Below are positions 17,157 through 24,827 of a stretch of 64,000 nt of DNA, piece after piece. A program made the translations under genes and the position numbers. The stretch spans positions 248,001 to 312,000 of the forward strand of contig NZ_JAFFJT010000007.1 in assembly GCF_016924665.1 (NCBI RefSeq), read 5' to 3'. The first letter of the stretch is position 1, and each line of letters opens with the position of its first letter. Source of the DNA: Nocardioides sp. SYSU D00038. Its GTDB lineage: Bacteria; Actinomycetota; Actinomycetes; Propionibacteriales; Nocardioidaceae. The notes beneath the pieces are model-generated. The model had not been told where the DNA came from and searched no databases. It worked only from the letters and a program-made list of their open reading frames with translations.

Positions 17157-18067
17157 CCGGGCAGCCGAGCGTCGGCGTCGTCGTTCCGACCCGCGACCGG
17201 CCCGAGCTGCTGCGCCGGGCCCTGGCCGCGATCGCCGCCCAGGACTTCGGGGGCCGGGTCGAGACGGTCGTGGTCTTCGACGGCACCGAGCCCGACCTCT
17301 CCCTCGAGGTCGACGGCGACCGGCCGGTGCGGGTGGTGCGCAACACCCGCACCCCGGGGCTGGCGGGTGCCCGCAACAGCGGGATCCTGGCTCTCGACAC
17401 CGACTTCGTGGCGTTCTGCGACGACGACGACCACTGGCTGCCGGCCAAGCTCTCGCGGCAGGTCGAGCGGGCGCTGCGGGCCGACCGACCCGAGCTGGTG
17501 ACCTGCTCGATCACCGTCGACTTCGACGGGCGGCGCAGCGACCGGGTCGCCGGCACCGACACCGTCACGCACGCCGACCTGACCCGGTCGATCCTGGCGA
17601 TGCTGCACTCGTCGTGCCTGTTCTTCGACCGGGCCGCGCTGGTCGACGGGATCGGGCTGGTCAACGAGCAGATCCCTGGCAGCCAGAACGAGGACTGGGA
17701 CATCAAGCTCCGCGCGGCGGCGCGCGGACCGATCGCCCACCTCGACGAGCCGCTCGTCGTCGTGCAGTGGGGTCGCAGCTCGATGTTCGCCCGGCGCTGG
17801 GACACCAAGATCGCCTCGCTGGAGTGGATGCTGCGCGAGCACCCGGCCATCGCCGCGGACCGCCGGGGTGCCGGCCGGGTCTTCGGGCAGCTCGCGTTCG
17901 CCGAGGCCGCCCGGGGCGACCGGCGGGCGGCGTGGCGGTGGGTGCGTCGGGCGCTGCGGGCCGACCCTCGGCAGTGGCGCGCGGTGGTGACGCTGCCGGT
18001 GCTGGCCGGGGCGGTGCCGGCCGACACCGTGCTCAACACGCTGCACCGGTGGGGCCGCGGGGTCTGA
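17153..18067 (+). CDS. GT2-family glycosyltransferase
   Basis: A 304-residue cytoplasmic GT-A enzyme that adds a sugar from a nucleotide donor. VGVVVPTRDRPELLRRAL (about 6-24) opens the Rossmann-like domain. GLAGARNSGI and FVAFCDDDDHWLPAKL provide the nucleotide- and metal-binding DxD region. NEDWDIKLRAAA carries the ED motif near the acceptor site. The C-terminal 60 residues are basic and helical. It starts at a GTG overlapping the previous stop (GTGA) and is the last gene of the plus-strand operon. A small GC hairpin follows at once. Confidence 0.88.
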   Translation: MTGQPSVGVVVPTRDRPELLRRALAAIAAQDFGGRVETVVVFDGTEPDLSLEVDGDRPVRVVRNTRTPGLAGARNSGILALDTDFVAFCDDDDHWLPAKLSRQVERALRADRPELVTCSITVDFDGRRSDRVAGTDTVTHADLTRSILAMLHSSCLFFDRAALVDGIGLVNEQIPGSQNEDWDIKLRAAARGPIAHLDEPLVVVQWGRSSMFARRWDTKIASLEWMLREHPAIAADRRGAGRVFGQLAFAEAARGDRRAAWRWVRRALRADPRQWRAVVTLPVLAGAVPADTVLNTLHRWGRGV

Positions 18068-18082
18068 CGCCGGCCACCGGCG
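18068..18082. terminator. Small GC hairpin between convergent genes
   Basis: CGCCGG (18068-18073) pairs with CCGGCG (18077-18082) around a 3-nt loop, just after the GT2 stop and before the convergent glycosyltransferase gene. It is short and has no U-tract, so it is only a plausible terminator. Confidence 0.3.
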
Positions 18083-18152
18083 GTCCGGGGTCAGCGGCCG
18101 GGACGGCGGGGGCGCTGCTCGGCGGCCATTCCCCAGGAGGAGTCGCGGCCGG

Positions 18153-19160
18153 TCACGACCGGTCCAGGGACGGCACCGGTGCCGGACGGGTCACCACCCG
18201 CGCGGCCGCCTCGGCGAGGTGGCTCGCCTCGAGCCGCTCGCCGGGGCGGACCAGCACGGCCAGGCCGCGCTCGGCGAGCATCTCGCACATCCGCACCTGG
18301 TGGTCGTCGCAGTGCTCGCCGAAGTCGGCGGTGCGGGGCAGCACCACCGGCACCTTGCCGGCGGCCAGCGCGGTCAGCACCGAGCCGGCCCCGCCGTGGG
18401 TGATGACGACCGAGGCCAGCGACATCGCCAGCGAGAGCTCGTCGGGCTTGAGCCAGCGGTTGCGCGAGACGCCGTCGCTGGGGTGGGTGCTGCCGATCTG
18501 CCAGGTGATGTCGGCCCCGCGGAGCACGGAGTCCTGCACCATCCGGACCGCCCGAGGGAACGGGAACTTCTCGCTGCCCAGCGCCACCACGGCGCTGCGC
18601 AGCTCGACCGGCTCGCCCGGCGTCACGTCGTACGACGCGAACACGTCGGGCTCCTGCTCCCAGCGCCGGCCCCAGCCGGTGACCGGGGCGAAGGTGCGGG
18701 TGCGCGGCAGCCGGGCCGCGACCCGGCCCATGACCGACGGGGCGTCGAGGCGGGCCACCGACTCGACGTAGTGCACCGGGGTGCGGTGGAGCGCCGCCGC
18801 GACCAGGTGGGGCAGCGCCTGCGCGGCGCCGGCGGTGACGACCAGGCTGGGCCGCAGCTCGCGGTGGAGCCGCAGCGCGGGGCGCAGGTTGCGCATCGCG
18901 TTGCGCAGGTCGCGGCTGCTCACCGGCGGCACCCAGGAGACGGCCGGCACCCCGGTCAGGCGGGCCTCGGTCTGGCGGGTCTGCGGCACCACCCAGTGCA
19001 CGTCGTCGTAGCCGCGCCGCTCGGCGATCGCCTCGAGCTCGGTGAAGTGCCCGCCGGAGCTGCTGACCAGCAGGACCGGACCGGCGGTGCGCGGCGCCCC
19101 GACGCTGCGGGCCGGCGCCTCCGACCTGGTGGACGGTCGCGCCAGCTGGTCGCTGCTCAT
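18153..19160 (-). CDS. Alg14/Alg13-like fused glycosyltransferase (GT28 C-terminal domain)
   Basis: A 335-residue protein joining an Alg14-like half to an Alg13/GT28-like half. The first half has GPVLLVSSSGGHFTELEAI and VTAGAAQALPHLVAA. The second has VITHGGAGSVLTALAAGKVPV, the UDP-sugar-binding HGGxxS motif, and RTADFGEHCDDHQ. Two-protein versions in exopolysaccharide clusters (PssD/PssE, EpsE/EpsF) add the second sugar to the lipid-linked primer. Here they are fused. I chose the ATG at 19158-19160 because GAGAGG lies 7 nt upstream; ATG or longer starts upstream lack an SD. A TTGGGTAA motif lies 82 nt upstream on the same strand. It is transcribed toward the GT2 gene. Confidence 0.82.
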   Translation of the reverse strand: MSSDQLARPSTRSEAPARSVGAPRTAGPVLLVSSSGGHFTELEAIAERRGYDDVHWVVPQTRQTEARLTGVPAVSWVPPVSSRDLRNAMRNLRPALRLHRELRPSLVVTAGAAQALPHLVAAALHRTPVHYVESVARLDAPSVMGRVAARLPRTRTFAPVTGWGRRWEQEPDVFASYDVTPGEPVELRSAVVALGSEKFPFPRAVRMVQDSVLRGADITWQIGSTHPSDGVSRNRWLKPDELSLAMSLASVVITHGGAGSVLTALAAGKVPVVLPRTADFGEHCDDHQVRMCEMLAERGLAVLVRPGERLEASHLAEAAARVVTRPAPVPSLDRS

Positions 19161-19241
19161 GGGTCGCCTCTCGGGGTCAGCCTGGTCCGGAGGCTCCATC
19201 AGAGCCCGGCCGGGCGGCCCCGCCGGCGGGCGTGGGGGCAA

Positions 19242-19250
19242 TTACCCAAG
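19242..19250 (-). promoter_or_regulatory. TTGGGTAA motif, copy d
   Basis: CTTGGGTAA on the minus strand, 82 nt upstream of the Alg13/14-like gene and pointing toward it. It shares 12 consecutive bases with copy c. It sits between prs and the exopolysaccharide block. Confidence 0.4.
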
Positions 19251-19297
19251 TCGCGGTAACCCGCAGGTCACCCGCCGTTCGCCGGGCGCGACGGGCG

Positions 19298-20278
19298 TCA
19301 GGCGTGACCGTCGAACATCGAGGTGACCGAGCCGTCCTCGAAGACCTCGCGGATCGCGCGGGCGACCAGCGGCGCGATCGAGAGGCAGGTGAGCTTGTCG
19401 AACTCGCGGTCCGGCGAGAGCGGCAGCGTGTTGGTGACGATGACCTCCGCCGCCGACGAGTTCTTGAGGCGGTCGACCGCGGGGTCGGAGAGGATCGCGT
19501 GGGTCGCGGCGATGACGACGCCCGCGGCGCCGTCCTCCATCAGCGCCTCGGCGGCCTTCACGATGGTGCCGCCGGTGTCGATCATGTCATCGACCAGCAC
19601 GCACATCCGCCCGGCGACCTCGCCGACGACCCGGTTGGCGACGGTCTCGTTGGGGCGGTCGGTGCGGCGGGACTTGTGGATGAAGGCCAGCGGCGCACCA
19701 CCGAGCCGGGCCGACCAGCGCTCGGCCACCTTGATCCGGCCCGCGTCGGGCGAGACGACCGCGAGCGGCTGGTCGCCGTAGCGCTCCTTGACGTGGTCGG
19801 CCAGGATCGGGAGCGCCATCAGGTGGTCGACCGGGCCGTCGAAGAAGCCCTGCACCTGGTCGGCGTGGAGGTCGACGGTGATCAGCCGGTCGGCGCCCGC
19901 GGTCTTGAACAGGTCGGCGACCAGGCGCGCGGTGATCGGCTCGCGGCCGCGGTGCTTCTTGTCCTGGCGGGCGTAGCCGTAGAACGGCATGACCACCGTG
20001 ATCCGCTTGGCGCTCGCCCGCTTGAGGGCGTCGACCATGATCAGGTGCTCCATGATCCACTCGTTGATCGGAGCCGTGTGGCTCTGGATCACGAAGGCGT
20101 CGCAGCCGCGCACCGACTCCTCGAAGCGGACGTAGAGCTCGGAGTTGGCGAACTGGTACGCCGACTGCGGCACCAGCTCGGTGCCGAGCAGGTCGGCGAC
20201 CTCCTGGGCGAGCACGGGGTGCGCCCGGCCGCTGAAGACCATCAGGTTCTTCTCGGTGGCCCGCTTCATTCCGGTCAC
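19298..20278 (-). CDS. prs: Ribose-phosphate pyrophosphokinase (PRPP synthetase)
   Basis: A 326-residue enzyme making PRPP from ribose 5-phosphate and ATP for nucleotide, His and Trp synthesis, and in actinobacteria also for decaprenyl-phosphoryl arabinose. The signatures are all present: FANSELYVRFEESVRGCD, the RQDKKHRGREPI flexible loop, the DLHADQVQGFF metal site and the VLVDDMIDTGGTI PRPP loop. The start is GTG at 20276-20278 with AGGAG 7 nt upstream; the nearby ATG at 20269 is too far from it. It follows glmU by 31 nt as an operon. In many actinobacteria rplY-pth would come next, but here the exopolysaccharide block intervenes. Confidence 0.97.
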   Translation of the reverse strand: MTGMKRATEKNLMVFSGRAHPVLAQEVADLLGTELVPQSAYQFANSELYVRFEESVRGCDAFVIQSHTAPINEWIMEHLIMVDALKRASAKRITVVMPFYGYARQDKKHRGREPITARLVADLFKTAGADRLITVDLHADQVQGFFDGPVDHLMALPILADHVKERYGDQPLAVVSPDAGRIKVAERWSARLGGAPLAFIHKSRRTDRPNETVANRVVGEVAGRMCVLVDDMIDTGGTIVKAAEALMEDGAAGVVIAATHAILSDPAVDRLKNSSAAEVIVTNTLPLSPDREFDKLTCLSIAPLVARAIREVFEDGSVTSMFDGHA

Positions 20279-20309
20279 GGTGTGGCTCCTGGCTCGCCGG
20301 GCGTGTCAG

Positions 20310-21809
20310 TCAGGATTCTGCTCCACCTGTGGGCGCCTGCCCAACTCCGGGGTCGGCCTGGTGAGACGGCTCACGTTCACCCGCCGTTCGCCCGCCCGAC
20401 GCCGCCTCGGCCGCCTCCGCCTGGGCGGTGCCCGCACGCCGCCGCTGGGCCCACTCCTCGAGGTTGCGCTGGGGGCCGCTGCTGACCGCGAGCGCGCCCG
20501 GGGGGACGTCGCGCCGCACCACGGTGCCGCCCGCCGTACCGGCTCCGTCGCCGATCTCGACGGGCGCGACGAAGGTGTTGTTGGAGCCGGTGCGGGCATG
20601 CCGGCCCACCACCGTGCGGTGCTTCCGCACGCCGTCGTAGTTGGCGAAGATCGTGCCGGCGCCGATGTTGGTGCCCTCGCCGATCTCGGCGTCGCCGACG
20701 TAGGACAGGTGCGGCACCTTGGCGCCTTCGCCGATGTCGGCGTTCTTGGTCTCCACGAAGGTGCCGACCTTGCCCGCGGCGCCGAGCCGCGTGCCGGGTC
20801 GGAGGTAGGCGAACGGACCGACGGTCGCCTCCGGGCCGACCACGGCCAGCTCGCCGTGGGTGCGGACGACACGGGCCCCGGGCCCGACCTCGCAGTCCTT
20901 GAGCGTGGTGTCGGGGCCGATCACGGCGTCCTCGGCCACGACGGTCGCGCCGAGCAGCTGGGTGCCGGGCAGGATCGTCACGTCGGGCTCGAGCACGACG
21001 TCGGCGTCGATCCAGGTGGTCGCGGGGTCCATCACCGTGACGCCCTCGCGCATCCACCTAGTCACGGTCCGCTGGTTGAGCTCGCGGCCGAGCTCGGCGA
21101 GCTGGGCCCGGTCGTTGGCGCCCGCGGTCTGGGCCACGTCGTCGATCGCCCACGCCCCGACGGTGAGCCCGGCCTCGCGGGCCAGCCCGACGAGGTCGGT
21201 GAGGTAGTACTCCCCCTTGGCGTTGTCGTTGCTCAGCCGCGGCAGCGCCTCGGCAAGGAATGCCGCGTCGAAGGCCAGGATCCCGGAGTTGACCTCCGCG
21301 ATCTCGCGCTGCTCGGGAGTCGCGTCCTTCTCCTCGACGATGCCCTCGACCTCGCCCTCGGCGTCGCGGACGATCCGCCCGTAGCCGAACGGGTCGGGCA
21401 CGACGCCACTGAGGATGCTCACCGCCCGCTGGGCCGCCTCGTGCTCGGCGGCGAACGCGCGCAGCGACTCGGCCTCCAGCAGCGGGGTGTCGCCGTTCGC
21501 GACGACGACCGTGCCGTCGGCGACCCCGGCCGCCTCGACGGCGACCCGCACCGCGTGCCCGGTGCCGCGCTGCTCCTCCTGCACCGCGAGCACCACGTCG
21601 GGCAGCAGTCCCTGGATGTGCGGCCCCACCTGCTCGCGCTGGTGCCCCACGACCGCCACCACCCGGCTCGGCGCCACCGCCTGCACGGTCGTGAGCACGT
21701 GCCCGATCATGCTCCGCCCACCGATCTCGTGGAGCACCTTCATCGTCTTCGACCGCATCCGGGTGCCGCCCCCCGCGGCGAGGACGATGACGGTCAGGTT
21801 GTCAGGCAA
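20310..21809 (-). CDS. glmU: Bifunctional GlmU (GlcN-1-P acetyltransferase / GlcNAc-1-P uridylyltransferase)
   Basis: A 499-residue cytoplasmic enzyme making UDP-GlcNAc for peptidoglycan and surface polymers. The N-terminal pyrophosphorylase domain carries VIVLAAGGGTRMRSKTMKVL (about 7-26). The C-terminal left-handed beta helix (from about 255) has hexapeptide repeats, RPGTRLGAAGKVGTFVETKNADIG and HLSYVGDAEIG. The tail beyond about 460 is Ala/Gly-rich and variable. The start is a TTG (21807-21809) with an excellent GGAGGA SD 5-6 nt upstream. Its product is a likely precursor for both polysaccharide modules in the window. Confidence 0.97.
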   Translation of the reverse strand: MPDNLTVIVLAAGGGTRMRSKTMKVLHEIGGRSMIGHVLTTVQAVAPSRVVAVVGHQREQVGPHIQGLLPDVVLAVQEEQRGTGHAVRVAVEAAGVADGTVVVANGDTPLLEAESLRAFAAEHEAAQRAVSILSGVVPDPFGYGRIVRDAEGEVEGIVEEKDATPEQREIAEVNSGILAFDAAFLAEALPRLSNDNAKGEYYLTDLVGLAREAGLTVGAWAIDDVAQTAGANDRAQLAELGRELNQRTVTRWMREGVTVMDPATTWIDADVVLEPDVTILPGTQLLGATVVAEDAVIGPDTTLKDCEVGPGARVVRTHGELAVVGPEATVGPFAYLRPGTRLGAAGKVGTFVETKNADIGEGAKVPHLSYVGDAEIGEGTNIGAGTIFANYDGVRKHRTVVGRHARTGSNNTFVAPVEIGDGAGTAGGTVVRRDVPPGALAVSSGPQRNLEEWAQRRRAGTAQAEAAEAASGGRTAGEREPSHQADPGVGQAPTGGAES

Positions 21810-21880
21810 CGGGTTCCTCCGGCGGTCGACGACCGCCCCACTCTAGGACCTGCCTCCGAGGGAGCTGTTCCTGCTGGTGT

Positions 21881-21925
21881 CCGCTGGTTGAGGAAGGACG
21901 AGGTCCTTCACTCGTTACCCGGTGA
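21881..21925 (+). repeat. Dispersed hairpin repeat, copy A
   Basis: CGCTGGTTGAGGAAGGACGA and the bases after it form GAAGGAC-GAG-GTCCTTC (21893-21909), then CACTCGTTACC. Copy B at 38519 has the same hairpin and the same flank, including a GACGACARCCCTCCCG segment downstream. It is a REP-like intergenic element. Confidence 0.6.
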
Positions 21926-21969
21926 GACGACAACCCTCCCGCAACCACTGCGGGGCGACTCAGGTTTCG

Positions 21970-21999
21970 CCGAGCCGTCGTTAATTAACGCCGGCTCGG
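21970..21999. repeat. GC palindrome around an AT core (TTAATTAA)
   Basis: CCGAGCCG (21970-21977) and CGGCTCGG (21992-21999) flank TCG-TTAATTAA-CGC. An 8-base AT-only palindrome is striking in this GC-rich sequence. It lies upstream of glmU among other repeats. It could be an operator or a cruciform terminator; I cannot tell which. Confidence 0.45.
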
Positions 22000-22010
22000 C
22001 GCACCACGGG

Positions 22011-22055
22011 CGCTGGTTGAGGTGCGAGGAGCGCTAGCGACGAGCCTCGAAACCC
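22011..22055 (+). repeat. DUF222-associated dispersed repeat, direct copy
   Basis: CGCTGGTTGAGG, then GCGCTAGCGACGAGCCTCGA and AACCC. The same CGCTAGCGACGAGCCTCGAA string recurs at 22417-22440, and its inverse (GGTTTCGAGAC to CTCAACCAGCGG) at 22365-22403. This class of repeat commonly surrounds DUF222-HNH genes in Nocardioides-like genomes. Confidence 0.6.
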
Positions 22056-22130
22056 GGCAAGTCGAACGCCCTCCCTGGACCGACCAGGGTTCGGAGACCT
22101 CCTGCGGCTGACTCGGCCGCCCGCGCGCCT

Positions 22131-22207
22131 ACCTGGTCGGGTCTCGACGTCAAGGCTTCCCTGCGGCGCCTTCGGCGGCCTTGACCCCGAGCCTCTCCCG
22201 ACCAGGT
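22131..22207. repeat. Large imperfect palindrome (cruciform-capable)
   Basis: ACCTGGTCGGG (22131-22141) pairs with CCCGACCAGGT (22197-22207), and TCAAGG (22150-22155) with CCTTGA (22179-22184), around a further GC-rich hairpin. The 77-nt structure is non-coding. It may be a MITE-like remnant belonging to the repeat cluster. Confidence 0.5.
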
Positions 22208-22364
22208 GGGACGGCGCACTCCCGGCACTCGCAAGCTCGCGCCGCCAGCACTGCGCGGGCGTTGGACGACCACCGGTGGTCGAGCAGCGAGCGCCAGCGA
22301 GCGTCGTCGAGACCCCAGTACGGCGACAGCCCTCCGGTGGGACGGTGGGCGTTTGGCCGGCGGG

Positions 22365-22445
22365 GGTTTCGAGACAGTCGCTAGCGCGACTTCCTCAACC
22401 AGCGGTGGGGCGCCGGGCGCTAGCGACGAGCCTCGAAACCCAGCG
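22365..22445. repeat. Inverted pair of DUF222-associated repeats
   Basis: An inverse copy (22365-22403, GGTTTCGAGAC to CTCAACCAGCGG) is followed by a direct copy (22417-22445, GCGCTAGCGACGAGCCTCGA). They sit about 100 nt before the DUF222-HNH gene. The whole 21810-22545 stretch contains repeats and no convincing gene. Confidence 0.55.
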
Positions 22446-22545
22446 CCTCCCGACCGCGGTAACGATCAGGTCACAACCCGAATCCCGTTGTGGACAACGC
22501 GAAAAACGGCCGAGCACTGTCGGTGGTCGGTGCTTGGATCGAGGT

Positions 22546-23688
22546 ATGACAGGCACTCGGGACCAGCTGATCGCGGCACTGCGCCGCGAGCAGCAGGCTG
22601 CCGACCGAGCCGAGGCCAACAAGCTCCGACTCGCGTGCGAGTGGGCCGACCTCCACCCCGCCGAGTCGATCGTCCCCGCGATGGAGAGGTGGGAGGACGC
22701 CGACGTCCTCGGCGGCGAAGGAATCCCCGAAGTAGCCGAGTTCTGCATCGCCGAGCTCGGCCTCGCGCTCGGCACCTCCACCCACGCCGCCCGGCTCCTG
22801 CTCGCCGAGGCCCTCGAGCTGCGCCACCGCCTCAAGCGGCTCTGGGCACGCGTCCAGGACGGCGAGGTCCAGGCCTGGAAGGCCCGCACCGTCGCCAAGC
22901 ACACCATCGCACTGCCGCCCGCGGTCGCGGCGCACGTCGACTCCCAGCTAGAAACCCGCGCCGCACGCCTCGGGCCCAGGCAGGTCGAGAACCTCGTCAC
23001 CGAAGCGATCCTCCGCCTCGACCCCGACCGGGCCGAGCGCGACCGACAAGCCGCGCTCGCCAAGCGGTACGTGCGGATCACCCACGGACGTCACGGCATC
23101 GCCTGGGTCGACGCCCAGGTCGACACCGCCACCGCCCTCCAGCTCGAGACCGCGATCGCGGCCGGCGCCAAGACCATCGAGACCGACGAACCCCTCGACC
23201 TCCGACGCGCGAAGGCCCTCAGCCACCTCGTCAAGGGCGACACCACCGTCGTGGTCCACCTCCACGACCAAGCCGTCGGCCTGCTCGACAACACCCGCGA
23301 GCCCGTCACCCTCGACCAGGTCGCCGACTGGTGCGGTCAAGCCACCACCGTCAAGCCCGTCCAGGTCATCGACCTCAACACCCACCACCAGACCGACAGC
23401 GCCGAGGTCCCAGCCCGGCTCAAGCGCCAAGCCGAGCTGATCTTCCACACCTGCGCCTTCCCCCACTGCACCCGCCCAGCCACCAGCTGCGACACCGACC
23501 ACACCGTCGCCCACGACGACGGCGGACCCACCTGCTCCTGCAACCTCGTCCCGCTCTGCCGGCGGCATCACCGCCTCAAGACCCACACCCTGTGGACCTA
23601 CGACCGCACCGACCCACAAACAGTCGAGTGGACCAGCCCCCACGGCCTCACCGCCCGCCGCGACCCCACCGGCACCTGGGAACCCTGA
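22546..23688 (+). CDS. DUF222 / HNH endonuclease-domain protein (13E12-repeat type)
   Basis: A 380-residue protein. Residues about 20-270 form the helical DUF222 region (RLACEWADLHPAES, LGTSTHAARLLLAEALELRHRL). Residues about 300-360 are an HNH nuclease domain with a Cys pair: CAFPHCTRPATSCDTDHTVA, then CNLVPLCRRHHRLKTH. The family is multicopy and repeat-associated in actinobacteria. Nuclease activity and mobility are suspected but, as far as I know, not established. The start is the ATG at 22546, with GAGG just upstream and a TTGGAT hexamer 6 nt before it. Codon use is richer in C-ending Thr/His/Asn codons than neighbouring genes, hinting at a separate history. It is bounded upstream by repeats and downstream by a terminator. 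Confidence 0.85.
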   Translation: MTGTRDQLIAALRREQQAADRAEANKLRLACEWADLHPAESIVPAMERWEDADVLGGEGIPEVAEFCIAELGLALGTSTHAARLLLAEALELRHRLKRLWARVQDGEVQAWKARTVAKHTIALPPAVAAHVDSQLETRAARLGPRQVENLVTEAILRLDPDRAERDRQAALAKRYVRITHGRHGIAWVDAQVDTATALQLETAIAAGAKTIETDEPLDLRRAKALSHLVKGDTTVVVHLHDQAVGLLDNTREPVTLDQVADWCGQATTVKPVQVIDLNTHHQTDSAEVPARLKRQAELIFHTCAFPHCTRPATSCDTDHTVAHDDGGPTCSCNLVPLCRRHHRLKTHTLWTYDRTDPQTVEWTSPHGLTARRDPTGTWEP

Positions 23689-23703
23689 CCAACCCGCCCC
23701 ACA

Positions 23704-23730
23704 CCCGCCGCCCAGGGCCAGGACGGCGGG
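23704..23730. terminator. Hairpin between convergent genes
   Basis: CCCGCCG (23704-23710) pairs with CGGCGGG (23724-23730), loop 13 nt. It sits in the 45-nt gap between the DUF222-HNH gene and the siderophore-binding protein gene, and partly abuts the latter's end. Confidence 0.45.
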
Positions 23731-23733
23731 CGG

Positions 23734-24771
23734 TCAGCCGCGCGCGGCGAGGTCGTCGAGCGCGGAGTCGAGGTCGGAGATGACCTCCCGGGCGGCGACG
23801 GCGCCGCCGAACTCCCAGTGGTTGCCGACCGTGAAGACGGCGTCCTCCTGGACGACGGAGAGCCGGTCCCACAGCGGGTTGTCCTCGTGGCGGGTGCTGC
23901 CCTCGCGCACCTCGAGGAACAGCACGTCCCCGTCGAGCAGCGACAGGTTCTCGGGCGACAGCTCGATGGTGCCGTAGTCGTCGGGCTCCACCCGCTCCTG
24001 CGCGGGCGGCGAGCGGAAGCCGAGCTCGCTCATCAGGATCGTGCCGAGCGTCCCGGAGGTGCGGGCGGTCGACAGCGCGTTGATCGCGACCAGGTCGGGC
24101 ATGCTCTTGGCCTCGGTCGCGGTGATCTCGGAGATCAGCTCGCCGTGCTCCTCCTCGAGAGCCGCGAGCTGCCCGTCCGTCTCGGCGATGAACTCCTCGG
24201 CCTCGTCCTCCCGGTCGAGCAGGGCGCCGTAGGCCCGCAGCGTGCCCCGCCAGTCCTGGAACGACGCCGTGCCGCCGAAGCGGCTCTCGGGGTCGCGGCC
24301 CTCGCTGGTCGGGACGACCAGCATCGGCGCGACCTTCGCCAGCTCCTCGCGCTGCTCGGAGCGGTCGATCTGGTCGAAGGGCACCAGGATCAGGTCCGGC
24401 TCGGCGGCGGCCACCTTCTCCACGTCGGCCTCGAACTGGAAGCCGGGGTCGACGACGTCGTGCTCGTCGAAGAACTCCTGCAGGTAGTGGTCGCCGCTCG
24501 CGGCGTACCACTCGGCCCCGAAGACGCCGACCACCGACGAGGTGTCGACACCGAGGGCGGTGAGGTAGTCGACCGAGACCAGGTCGGCGACGATCCGCTG
24601 CGGCTCGACGGGGATCTCGACGGGGCCGTAGGCGCCCTCGACCTCCCGGGTGGCGGGGTCGGCAGCGGCGGAGTCGCCGGTCGACCCACCGTCGCCGCAG
24701 GCGGCGAGACCGAGCGCCAGCACGGCGGCGACAGCAGGGGCGAGGGCGCGGAAGGGGTGTCTGATCAGCAC
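23734..24771 (-). CDS. Iron-siderophore ABC transporter substrate-binding lipoprotein
   Basis: A 345-residue periplasmic-binding-protein-like lipoprotein. Residues 1-25 form a lipoprotein signal with lipobox LAAC (Cys25). Then follow the FecB/FhuD-type elements EIPVEPQRIVADLVSVDYLTALG and ADVEKVAAAEPDLIL, and a helical backbone linker. It should capture ferric siderophores outside the membrane. No permease or ATPase gene lies next to it, so it must work with components encoded elsewhere. The start is GTG at 24769-24771 with no SD. A -10 box (TAGGTT) lies 6 nt upstream and a perfect iron-box palindrome adjoins it, so the mRNA is probably leaderless and repressed by an IdeR/DtxR protein when iron is plentiful. 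Confidence 0.9.
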   Translation of the reverse strand: MLIRHPFRALAPAVAAVLALGLAACGDGGSTGDSAAADPATREVEGAYGPVEIPVEPQRIVADLVSVDYLTALGVDTSSVVGVFGAEWYAASGDHYLQEFFDEHDVVDPGFQFEADVEKVAAAEPDLILVPFDQIDRSEQREELAKVAPMLVVPTSEGRDPESRFGGTASFQDWRGTLRAYGALLDREDEAEEFIAETDGQLAALEEEHGELISEITATEAKSMPDLVAINALSTARTSGTLGTILMSELGFRSPPAQERVEPDDYGTIELSPENLSLLDGDVLFLEVREGSTRHEDNPLWDRLSVVQEDAVFTVGNHWEFGGAVAAREVISDLDSALDDLAARG

Positions 24772-24777
24772 CCGCGC

Positions 24778-24800
24778 AACCTAGTTAGGTTTACCTAACT
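24778..24800 (-). promoter_or_regulatory. IdeR/DtxR-type iron box over a leaderless promoter
   Basis: AGTTAGGT-TT-ACCTAACT (24783-24800) is a perfect 18-bp palindrome matching the DtxR/IdeR consensus half-site TTAGGT. On the minus strand it runs directly into TAGGTT (24783-24778), a -10 hexamer 6 nt from the GTG of the siderophore-binding gene. Repressor binding would cover the promoter core. Confidence 0.8.
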
Positions 24801-24827
24801 TCGCATCCCCGGTCCACACCACGGACC

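Noticed and set aside
22206..23783. Second long frame over the DUF222-HNH gene
   Set aside because: Its product is almost entirely Pro/Arg repeats and it lacks the HNH motif seen in the other frame.
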